From Fibrella aestuarina BUZ 2 (GTDB lineage: Bacteria > Bacteroidota > Bacteroidia > Cytophagales > Spirosomataceae): DNA of 64,000 bases. The notes below the pieces were generated by a model, which was not told the DNA's origin, searched no databases, and saw nothing but the letters and a program-made list of their open reading frames with translations. Numbering within the stretch: the stretch's first letter is position 1; each line of letters begins with the position of its first letter. The position numbers and the translations under genes were made by a program. Of the stretch, positions 43,943 through 50,277 are shown one piece after another. The stretch covers positions 372,001-436,000 of the forward strand of contig NC_020054.1 in the NCBI RefSeq assembly GCF_000331105.1, given 5' to 3'.

Positions 43943-43973
43943 TTGACGTTTACCCTGCTTTTTCTTACCTTTG
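43943..43973 (+). promoter_or_regulatory. Promoter of rplU-rpmA (TTG-N20-TACCTTTG)
   Basis: TTG at 43943-43945 (within TTGAC) and TACCTTTG at 43966-43973 are 20 bases apart, one of the best matches in the window. The leader would be about 23 bases. Confidence 0.75.
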
Positions 43974-44001
43974 CCCCCTCATTTTCAAGTCATATACAAT
44001 C

Positions 44002-44319
44002 ATGTACGCAATCGTAGAGATCGCAGGGCAGCAATTTAAAATCGAGAAGGGCCGCTATATATACACTCACCGGTTGAGTGGAGAGGTGGACGCTGCACTT
44101 GCCTCCGACCAGGTGAAAGTTCTCCTGGTTGACAACGCGGGTACGATTACCGTTGGTGCTCCCACAGTTACAGGGGCCACGGTTTCGGCCACCATTCTCG
44201 AACACCTCAAGGGCGAGAAGGTAATCGTCTTCAAAAAGAAGCGTCGGAAAGGCTACAAGAAGAAAAACGGCCACCGTCAGTACCTGACCAAATTGCAGAT
44301 TAACGATATCACGATCTAA
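44002..44319 (+). CDS. rplU: 50S ribosomal protein L21
   Basis: This 105-residue large-subunit protein begins MYAIVEIAGQQFKIEKGRYIY and ends KKKRRKGYKKKNGHRQYLTKL, both diagnostic of L21. The ATG at 44002 is the family start; an in-frame start at 43936 would lie upstream of the promoter. It is co-transcribed with rpmA 89 bases downstream, the usual pairing. Confidence 0.97.
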   Translation: MYAIVEIAGQQFKIEKGRYIYTHRLSGEVDAALASDQVKVLLVDNAGTITVGAPTVTGATVSATILEHLKGEKVIVFKKKRRKGYKKKNGHRQYLTKLQINDITI

Positions 44320-44333
44320 AACAGTTGATTAGT

Positions 44334-44390
44334 CTTCAGTTCGCTGTTGCCTGCCAAGTAGTGAAGCAATAGCGAACAGCAAACTGAGGG
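44334..44390. repeat. Quasi-palindrome between rplU and rpmA
   Basis: CTTCAGTTCGCTGTTGC on the left mirrors GCAATAGCGAACAGC-AAACTGAGG on the right, and the complement reads in 7-base steps (CTCAGTT, TGCTGTT, CGCTATT). It belongs to the heptad class and could tune the L21/L27 ratio. Confidence 0.6.
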
Positions 44391-44408
44391 CTGACAACAA
44401 ACTTTCCA

Positions 44409-44687
44409 ATGGCACACAAGAAAGGCGTCGGTAGTTCGAAGAACGGCCGTGACAGCATCAGCAAGCGACTGGGCGTCAAAATTTTCGGTGGTCAGGCGGC
44501 CATCGCGGGTAACATCATCATCCGTCAGCGTGGTACCAAACACCACCCTGGCAAAAACGTAGGGCTTGGCCGCGATCATACGCTGTTTGCCCTCGTTGAC
44601 GGCACCGTAAGCTTCACCAAAGGCCGCGACAAGCGTTCGGTGGTGAACGTGGTTCCAGCAGAAGCCGTTGCGGTAGCTGCTGAATAA
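44409..44687 (+). CDS. rpmA: 50S ribosomal protein L27
   Basis: This 92-residue protein begins directly with [16 protein letters not shown], so it has the short mature-type N-terminus without the cleavable extension seen in Firmicutes. The core [23 protein letters not shown] and [17 protein letters not shown] are intact. L27 reaches the peptidyl-transferase centre. It is in an operon with rplU and is followed by a long inverted repeat. Confidence 0.97.
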   Translation: MAHKKGVGSSKNGRDSISKRLGVKIFGGQAAIAGNIIIRQRGTKHHPGKNVGLGRDHTLFALVDGTVSFTKGRDKRSVVNVVPAEAVAVAAE

Positions 44688-44705
44688 GCCCACCAACGTA
44701 CCTGT

Positions 44706-44818
44706 AGAGACGCAATCCGTTGCGTCTGTCAAGCGTCAGCAACACAACGTACCCAACGCACAACGTACCGGGAACGCTTTCTTGCTGACGCTTGATAGAC
44801 GCAACGGATTGCGTCTCT
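44706..44818. repeat. 37-bp inverted repeat of nested palindromes after rpmA
   Basis: Bases 44706-44742 and 44782-44818 are reverse complements with one mismatch in 37. Each arm contains the dispersed 20-base palindrome AGACGCAATCCGTTGCGTCT followed by CAAGCGTCAGCAA. The 39-base loop carries two AACGTACC motifs (44746 and 44762), and a third lies just outside (44695). It may terminate the rplU-rpmA transcript. Confidence 0.9.
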
Positions 44819-44876
44819 GCGCGTTTAGGCCGTCTACAAACCTTTCATGGAAGCGGGCGATCATTGCTGTAAACTG

Positions 44877-44908
44877 TTTGCCGCTCCCGCAGCGAGCCGG
44901 TAACTTTG
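44877..44908 (+). promoter_or_regulatory. Promoter of the TerC gene (TTTG-N20-TAACTTTG)
   Basis: TTTG at 44877-44880 and TAACTTTG at 44901-44908 are 20 bases apart, a full match to the consensus. The leader is about 18 bases. Confidence 0.75.
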
Positions 44909-44930
44909 GGCATTCATTGTCTACAACCAC

Positions 44931-45752
44931 ATGGATCAACTCTTCTCCGCAGAAGCCCTTGTCAGCCTGCTGACGCTTACCTTCCTGGAAATCGTTCTGG
45001 GGATTGATAACATCATCTTCATCTCCATTGCGGCCAATAAGCTCGCGCCAGCCGATCAGCCCAAGGCGCGTAACATCGGGTTGTTGTTGGCCATGCTGTT
45101 TCGGGTAGCCCTGCTGTTTGGCATCTCGGTACTTATTTCGCTCAGCAAACCGTTTACCCATATCGATGCAGGTTGGTTTGTGGCGGCCCCCACCGGCCAA
45201 AGCCTCATCCTGTTTGTGGGTGGCCTGTTTCTGCTCTACAAAGCCACGTCGGAAATCCACCACAAACTGGAGGGTGACCCGCAGGCCGACGAGGTGAACG
45301 CCAGCGATAAAAAGACAGGCCAATCGAGTGTCGGCAGCGTGGTTACGCAGATCGCCATCATCAACATTGTCTTCTCAATCGACTCTATCCTGACCGCCGT
45401 TGGGCTCACGCAGAACATCGCCGTCATGATTGCCGCCGTCGTGCTTTCTGTGTTGATCATGATGTTCTTTGCCGGCCCCGTAGGCCGCTTCGTCAATGAT
45501 CACCCAAGCATTCAGATGCTGGGGCTGGCTTTTCTGATCATGATCGGCTTTATGCTGATTGCCGAAGGCGCTCACCTGTCGGAAGTGGTATTCTTTAACA
45601 CGCCGGTGGGTACGGTACCCAAAGGATACCTTTACTTTGCCATCGCATTCTCGCTGCTGGTCGAGTTCCTGAACATGAAGCTCCGCAAAAACCAGAAGCC
45701 TGTTCACATGCGTGGTTATGAAGATCAGGCTGAGCGGGAAGGCATTATCTAA
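44931..45752 (+). CDS. TerC family membrane protein
   Basis: This 273-residue inner-membrane protein has seven or so hydrophobic segments. It shows the TerC acidic membrane motifs GIDNIIFISIAANKL and FSIDSILTAVGLTQ, thought to bind metal ions; family members export manganese or support metal loading of secreted enzymes. A charged loop (DPQADEVNASDKKTGQ) lies mid-protein and the C-terminus is polar. It has its own promoter and is followed by a heptad-repeat element and nuoN. Confidence 0.93.
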   Translation: MDQLFSAEALVSLLTLTFLEIVLGIDNIIFISIAANKLAPADQPKARNIGLLLAMLFRVALLFGISVLISLSKPFTHIDAGWFVAAPTGQSLILFVGGLFLLYKATSEIHHKLEGDPQADEVNASDKKTGQSSVGSVVTQIAIINIVFSIDSILTAVGLTQNIAVMIAAVVLSVLIMMFFAGPVGRFVNDHPSIQMLGLAFLIMIGFMLIAEGAHLSEVVFFNTPVGTVPKGYLYFAIAFSLLVEFLNMKLRKNQKPVHMRGYEDQAEREGII

Positions 45753-45859
45753 ATGTATGATGCATGATTTATAATGTATAATGGGTTGAAGGAGACGTAG
45801 CTACGGCTGTGCACCTGACCTGCAATTCATCGTCCATTATTGATTGTTCATTATACATT
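45753..45859. repeat. AATGTAT heptad element between TerC gene and nuoN
   Basis: Directly after the stop the plus strand reads AATGTAT-GATGCAT-GATTTAT-AATGTAT-AATGGGT. The complement of the right end reads AATGTAT-AATGAAC-AATCAAT-AATGGAC-GATGAAT. Both ends are in strict 7-base steps and face each other, as at 18.6 and 29.4 kb. Confidence 0.85.
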
Positions 45860-45864
45860 CTCCA

Positions 45865-47352
45865 ATGAGTCTTACCGATCAACTACAGGACATTCTCAAC
45901 AGCCTGGGCGGCTTCGGCCCCGAAGCATGGCTGGCTTTTGCGTTCTGCGCTTTGCTGATAGCCGAACTGGTCTTGCTGCGGCGCAGTAGTGAACTGGTCA
46001 CCCGGCAGTGGCTATCGGCTAAAACGTTGGTTGTGTTGCTCGTTGCCTGCGGGCTCTCGCTGATGCAGGAAAGTCGGGGGCCGCTGTTTCAGAGCCTGCT
46101 TTTCCTCGATAATCAGGCTGTCTTTTTCAAGATCGTCGTCGCGGTGGGTGCCATCGGCGTCGTGTTGTGGGAAACTGGCAGCCAACGCACCGCCCGACGG
46201 CTTCCCACCGAATGGTACGCCATCTTGATCGGCATGGTGTTGGGGTTATTTCTGCTGACGATGGCCGTAAATCTGCTGGCCATTTACCTGGCGATCGAAC
46301 TGGTGTCAATCAGCTCTTATCTGCTTACGGGGCTGGCCGCCGACCGAAAGGCCTCGGAAGGCGGGCTGAAATACCTGCTCTTTGGGGCGGTCAGTTCGGC
46401 CGTTATGCTCTACGGCATGTCGCTGCTGTATGGCCTCACCGGTACCCTCGATATCACCAGCACCGTATTCGGCATCGAACTCGCCAAGAATGGCACGGTA
46501 GCGCTGGTAGCCCTGCTGCTGACCACCGCAGGCGTGCTGTTTAAACTATCGGCGGTGCCTTTTCACATCTGGACACCCGACGCCTACGAAGCCGCCCCTA
46601 TTCCCGTCGCGGCCTTTTTCTCAATCGGCCCCAAAGCGGCGGCGCTCCTGGTGCTGATGCGCCTGCTCACGGCCCTACCCATCGGCGACGTGCAGACGCC
46701 ACTCGCGGTAGTGGCGCTGGCCGGTATCCTGATCGGTAATTTGTCGGCACTACGCCAGACCGACGCCAAACGGCTGTTAGCCTATTCAACGATTGCGCAG
46801 GCTGGTTTTTTGCTCGTTGGGGTCATTGCCCTGAGCGAAGCGGGCTTTGACGCCGCTACGTTCTACGCGGCAACGTACCTGTTCATTACGCTGGCCGCAT
46901 TTTTCCTGATCGATGCGCTGGCGCCAGCGAGCGCGGCTACGTCGGGCTCGTTTCGCATCGCCGACTTTGCAGGGCGTTATAAAGCCTCCCCGATCCTGGC
47001 AATAGCTCTGGTAGTGGTCGCGCTCGCGCTGACGGGCCTCCCCCCGACGGTCGGCTTTACCGCTAAGTATCTTTCGTTTACGGCCTTGTTCGGGGCGTAT
47101 CAGACCACCGGCAATCCTTGGCTGCTTTGGCTCTTTGGCCTCGGGCTGGCCAACGCGGTTATCTCGCTATTCTATTACCTCAAAATTCCTTTCCTGCTGT
47201 TCTTCCGGCCGCCCGTAGCCAACGTACCTGGCGCCGACGTACCTGTCCGGCTGGTCGCCCTGCAATGGGTGGCGTTGGCCCTGATGCTTCCGCCCGTTGT
47301 GCTGCTGTTTCTGAAACCAGACTGGCTGCTGCAAGTAATTGCCAGTCTTTAA
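45865..47352 (+). CDS. nuoN: NADH-quinone oxidoreductase subunit N
   Basis: This 495-residue antiporter-like subunit of complex I has about 13-14 membrane helices. Core blocks include YLAIELVSISSYLLTGLAAD (key Glu), SAVMLYGMSLLYGLTG, VLFKLSAVPFHIWTPDAYEAAP (key Lys and His), KRLLAYSTIAQAGFLLVG and LTGLPPTVGFTAKYLSF. It couples quinone reduction to proton pumping. I start at ATG 45865. No other nuo gene is in the window, although nuoN normally ends the nuo operon; TerC is upstream and a small membrane protein downstream. Confidence 0.95.
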   Translation: MSLTDQLQDILNSLGGFGPEAWLAFAFCALLIAELVLLRRSSELVTRQWLSAKTLVVLLVACGLSLMQESRGPLFQSLLFLDNQAVFFKIVVAVGAIGVVLWETGSQRTARRLPTEWYAILIGMVLGLFLLTMAVNLLAIYLAIELVSISSYLLTGLAADRKASEGGLKYLLFGAVSSAVMLYGMSLLYGLTGTLDITSTVFGIELAKNGTVALVALLLTTAGVLFKLSAVPFHIWTPDAYEAAPIPVAAFFSIGPKAAALLVLMRLLTALPIGDVQTPLAVVALAGILIGNLSALRQTDAKRLLAYSTIAQAGFLLVGVIALSEAGFDAATFYAATYLFITLAAFFLIDALAPASAATSGSFRIADFAGRYKASPILAIALVVVALALTGLPPTVGFTAKYLSFTALFGAYQTTGNPWLLWLFGLGLANAVISLFYYLKIPFLLFFRPPVANVPGADVPVRLVALQWVALALMLPPVVLLFLKPDWLLQVIASL

Positions 47353-47417
47353 GTCAGCCAACACGGCGACGATATTGCTCTGTCAGCTTTCGTTTGGCCG
47401 CGTTGACATCCACTACT

Positions 47418-47690
47418 ATGCTCCACTATACCATCGAGACCCTGGGCTGGGTCGCTTCCATCCTGATTGTGGGTGCCTACTTCCTGAACATACAGGGGCG
47501 GCTCGACGCGAAAGATCCGCGCTATGTATGGGCCAACCTGATTGGGGGGTTGTTTTTTGTGGTCAACACCTGGTACCACGGGGCCTATCCGTCGGCCCTT
47601 GTCAATGTCGTGTGGGTGCTGATCGCGGTCTTTTCGCTCAGTGTGCGTGCGCGGCGCGGTGGTGGCGCAGATTCAGCAAGTGCGAAGTAA
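47418..47690 (+). CDS. CBU_0592-type small membrane protein
   Basis: This 90-residue protein has two or three hydrophobic segments and conserved small-family residues: GWVASILIVGAYFL, GRLDAKDPRYVWANLIGG and AYPSALVNVVWVLIAVFSL. The pattern fits the CBU_0592 family of unknown function. The ATG at 47418 is preferred; the same frame is open far upstream through nuoN but is a shadow there. Its last 53 bases overlap the 3' end of the MerC gene on the other strand. Confidence 0.75.
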   Translation: MLHYTIETLGWVASILIVGAYFLNIQGRLDAKDPRYVWANLIGGLFFVVNTWYHGAYPSALVNVVWVLIAVFSLSVRARRGGGADSASAK

Positions 47691-48021
47691 CCAAGCCCGC
47701 CGAGGCGGCGTAGGCGACATACTCAAACACCGGACTGACATCTTCCAGCAGCAGGCAAACGCCAAACAGCGCCAGGAAAGCCCACAGGGCGAACCGGATA
47801 GCAGGCGTCGTGTGCTGGCGCGTGGCAAAGTAAACGGCCACGATGTTCACCGCGATAAACGCATAGTCGAGGCCCAGGAAGCCCGCTTGCAGCACGCCAT
47901 CACGCTGCAACAGATTCGACGTAACAACCAAAGCGGGTGCAGCCAGGCAATGAATAATGCACAGGATGGAACCGGTGATGCCGATATAGTCTGCTTTTCT
48001 GTCTACCACGTCTGCCTTCAT
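47638..48021 (-). CDS. MerC domain membrane protein
   Basis: This 127-residue protein has four hydrophobic helices and a CxxxHC motif (ILCIIHCLAAP) in the first, as in MerC-type metal transporters, and ends in a His-rich tail (HHRAAHAH). In Bacteroidota such proteins often belong to zinc or other metal homeostasis groups; this is from general knowledge, not tested here. Three TTGCAAC-type palindromes lie in its upstream region, one over its -33 element, so a Fur/Zur-type repressor is likely. It is divergent from a small lipoprotein gene. Confidence 0.83.
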   Translation of the reverse strand: MKADVVDRKADYIGITGSILCIIHCLAAPALVVTSNLLQRDGVLQAGFLGLDYAFIAVNIVAVYFATRQHTTPAIRFALWAFLALFGVCLLLEDVSPVFEYVAYAASAGLVTSHLLNLRHHRAAHAH

Positions 48022-48046
48022 ACAAGTGAGCTGCCGCTTTCTGCCA

Positions 48047-48078
48047 CAAAGTTAACTGACCAACCCTACTACTTGCAA
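48047..48078 (-). promoter_or_regulatory. Promoter of the MerC gene (TTG-N21-TAACTTTG)
   Basis: On the minus strand TTG at 48078-48076 lies inside operator box 1, and TAACTTTG is at 48054-48047, 21 bases downstream. The leader is about 20 bases. Confidence 0.65.
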
Positions 48079-48160
48079 CATAGCTGCAAAGTTGCGGGCG
48101 TTTTGGTATAACTCGGTTTTTTGCAATAAGGTTGCAAACTTTATTGCAACATTGTTGCGA
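48073..48160. promoter_or_regulatory. Cluster of three Fur/Zur-like operators between divergent genes
   Basis: Three 17-base near-palindromes of 7-3-7 form occur: TTGCAACATAGCTGCAA (48073-48089), TTGCAATAAGGTTGCAA (48121-48137) and TTGCAACATTGTTGCGA (48144-48160). Each has one mismatch between half-sites; the consensus is TTGCAAY-N3-GYTGCAA. Box 1 covers the -33 TTG of the MerC gene and box 3 covers the -33 TTG of the lipoprotein gene. The size and symmetry fit Fur-family repressors, and the MerC neighbour favours zinc (Zur). Confidence 0.65.
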
Positions 48161-48173
48161 TTACGTAAGTTTG
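48144..48173 (+). promoter_or_regulatory. Promoter of the small lipoprotein (TTG-N19-TAAGTTTG)
   Basis: TTG at 48144-48146 and TAAGTTTG at 48166-48173 are 19 bases apart. The TTG is the first part of operator box 3. The leader would be about 20 bases before ATG 48199. Confidence 0.65.
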
Positions 48174-48198
48174 CAGGAAACAACCGAATTAATCTTCT

Positions 48199-48771
48199 AT
48201 GGTATCAACGTATGGAAACCGGCTAGCTAGCCTTATGGGCGTGCTAGTCATCGGCGGCTTACTGGCAGGCAGTTGCAAGAAGGGCACCGATCCGCTGCCG
48301 GCCGATGAAAACGAACTGATCACTACCGTTAGCCTACGCTTCACGCAGGGCAGCAACACCCAGACGTTCATCTATCAGGATAAAGATGGCGATGGCGGCG
48401 CAGCCCCGACCAAATTCGACAACGTTACCCTAACGGCCAATCAGAGCTACACAATGACCGTCGACCTTGTCGATGAGAGTAAAACGCCTGCTCAGAGTAT
48501 CACGGATGAAATTCGAGAGAAGCAGGACGAACACCTGTTTGTGTTCACCCCCACCCCGGCCACGCTGCTGACGTACACCTACGCCGATAAAGACACACGC
48601 AACTTCCCGATTGGTCTGACCGGCACCGTACAAACTGGCGCCGCTGGAACCGGTCAACTCAACGTGCGGCTGCGGCATCAGCCCCCCATCAACGGCGCCC
48701 CCGTCAAGAATGGTACAGCCACCCCCGGCTCCGACGATGTGAACCTGAACTTCAACGTGACGGTACGCTAA
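48199..48771 (+). CDS. Small lipoprotein of unknown function under Fur/Zur-like control
   Basis: This 190-residue protein has a signal peptide with lipobox (LLAGSC, Cys near residue 26) and a beta-rich body (ELITTVSLRFTQG, FIYQDKDGDGGAAPTKFDNV, LTANQSYTMTVDLVDES, LNFNVTVR). I do not recognise a named domain. No catalytic or metal-binding cluster is obvious. The shared regulatory region with MerC suggests a metal-stress lipoprotein, perhaps working with an outer-membrane receptor encoded elsewhere. A clear terminator follows. Confidence 0.75.
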   Translation: MVSTYGNRLASLMGVLVIGGLLAGSCKKGTDPLPADENELITTVSLRFTQGSNTQTFIYQDKDGDGGAAPTKFDNVTLTANQSYTMTVDLVDESKTPAQSITDEIREKQDEHLFVFTPTPATLLTYTYADKDTRNFPIGLTGTVQTGAAGTGQLNVRLRHQPPINGAPVKNGTATPGSDDVNLNFNVTVR

Positions 48772-48783
48772 CTAAGCTACCGC

Positions 48784-48834
48784 TTACACAAGAAAGCCCC
48801 ACTGGTATCACGCCAGTGGGGATTTCTTGTGTAA
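48784..48834. terminator. Terminator between lipoprotein gene and SusD gene
   Basis: A 22-base stem (TTACACAAGAAA and CCCCACTGG paired with CCAGTGGGG and TTTCTTGTGTAA) has one mismatch and a seven-base loop. It serves two convergent transcription units. Confidence 0.88.
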
Positions 48835-48865
48835 AGGCTAGTCTACTAGTGGCTAGATATCTTTC

Positions 48866-50248
48866 TTAGTACCCCTCATTTTGCACAATCGCCGGGTTTA
48901 CGTCGATTTCGCGCTTGGGAATGGGGAAGACCAGCTTGGGGGCGTTCCAGGCAAACGTACCTGTCGACAGGCGCAGGCGCTTGATGTCGTGGATACGGAG
49001 GCCCTCAAAAGCCAACTCCCACCGGCGCTCCTGCACGATTTGGGCCAACGTCAACGTACCTGTGAGCGGGGCCACACCAGCCCGGGCCCGGATCAGGTTG
49101 ACATCGGCTAGCGGCGAAGCGCCTGTAGCCGAACCTAGTTGCAGGTTCGCTTCGGCCCGGATCAGGTACATTTCGGCCAGGCGGATAACGGGAATATTAG
49201 CTCCGAAATCAGTAAACTTACCGGTATAGTACTGACTTGCGCCGCCCAAAGCGCCCACATAGAGAAGTTCCGTGCGGCGGGCGTCCGTAGCAGCGTAGCT
49301 GTTAACAAACGTCGAGATAATCCGCACGTCACTACGGCCAATACGCCCACCGCCTGCGGTCGGGATACTGGCATAGAACGTCGTCAAACCGTCATTGGCC
49401 GTTCCGGCGTTGTTTTGGTCATTCTGCTGAATTTCGAAGATACTCTCTTGCGTATTCCGGTTCCGGAAAATCGAGGTCACGCTAGGGTTGAGCCGATAGT
49501 AGCCCGACGTAATCACGCTGTTGGCTGCCGCCAGTGCAGCCGCATAATTTCCCTGTTGCAGATATACCCGCGCCAGAAAGGCCAACGCCGTATAGCGGTC
49601 CGCCCGGGTGCCATTGTCGTCAGGAAGCAGCGACGCGGCCTTAGTCAGGTCATCGATTACCTGCGTATACGTCTGGGCAACGGTTGACCGCGGCGTTTGT
49701 GTATTTGCCTGATTTACATCGCTACTCGGTGTCAAAACGAGTGGAATACCCAACTGCGTATTGCCTGAGGTAGCTCCCCACGGTAAGGCGTAATAGCGAA
49801 CCAGTTCAAAGAACAGAATGCCCCGGATAAAGCGGGCTTCGCCTTCCAGCGTGCTCTTCTGATCGGCGTCGGTTACGACGTTCAATGCATTGAGCACTCC
49901 GTTGACGTTATTGATTGCCCCATACGCCGCTAGCCAGGTACGTTGCGCTTCGGCATTGGCATTGGTATACGTCTTGTTGGCTACCTCGCGGTAACTGGCA
50001 AACGTACCCCGCCAGGAAACATACCCCTCGGAACCCTGCAACTCGGACAACAAGTTGAAGTTTGTTCCATACAGTGCCCCTCCGCCCAGAATGCCGTACG
50101 AGCCGATAATAGCCGATTCAACCGCTTGCGCATCGCTCAGGGCGGTGGCGGCGTCGATACTTTGCCGGGGTTGCAATTCCAGTTTATCCGTACAGGCCGA
50201 CAGCGACAGCACCACCGCCAGACTGGTTAACATGAGTTTCTTTTTCAT
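48866..50248 (-). CDS. RagB/SusD family nutrient-binding lipoprotein
   Basis: This 460-residue outer-membrane lipoprotein captures glycans or peptides for its SusC partner. It has a lipobox (SLSACTD, Cys near residue 19), SusD-type helices with the early QPRQSIDAATALSDAQAVESAI block, FIRGILFFELVRYYALPWG, the TPR-like RYTALAFLARVYLQQGNYAAAL, and the C-terminal RRWELAFEGLRIHDIKRL that marks the family. It starts 29 bases after the SusC stop in the same operon. The substrate is not evident because no glycoside hydrolase or peptidase is adjacent. Confidence 0.95.
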   Translation of the reverse strand: MKKKLMLTSLAVVLSLSACTDKLELQPRQSIDAATALSDAQAVESAIIGSYGILGGGALYGTNFNLLSELQGSEGYVSWRGTFASYREVANKTYTNANAEAQRTWLAAYGAINNVNGVLNALNVVTDADQKSTLEGEARFIRGILFFELVRYYALPWGATSGNTQLGIPLVLTPSSDVNQANTQTPRSTVAQTYTQVIDDLTKAASLLPDDNGTRADRYTALAFLARVYLQQGNYAAALAAANSVITSGYYRLNPSVTSIFRNRNTQESIFEIQQNDQNNAGTANDGLTTFYASIPTAGGGRIGRSDVRIISTFVNSYAATDARRTELLYVGALGGASQYYTGKFTDFGANIPVIRLAEMYLIRAEANLQLGSATGASPLADVNLIRARAGVAPLTGTLTLAQIVQERRWELAFEGLRIHDIKRLRLSTGTFAWNAPKLVFPIPKREIDVNPAIVQNEGY

Positions 50249-50277
50249 AAATAAGTCTTCGTGATGAGTATCAGGTG

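Noticed and set aside
44688..44930. Manganese (yybP-ykoY) riboswitch upstream of the TerC gene
   Set aside because: TerC genes often carry one, but the predicted leader here is only about 18 bases, too short, and the upstream folded region belongs to the rpmA 3' repeat.
47118..47417. Upstream extension of the CBU_0592-type gene through nuoN
   Set aside because: The 100 extra codons overlap the conserved end of nuoN in another frame; the family start is the ATG at 47418.
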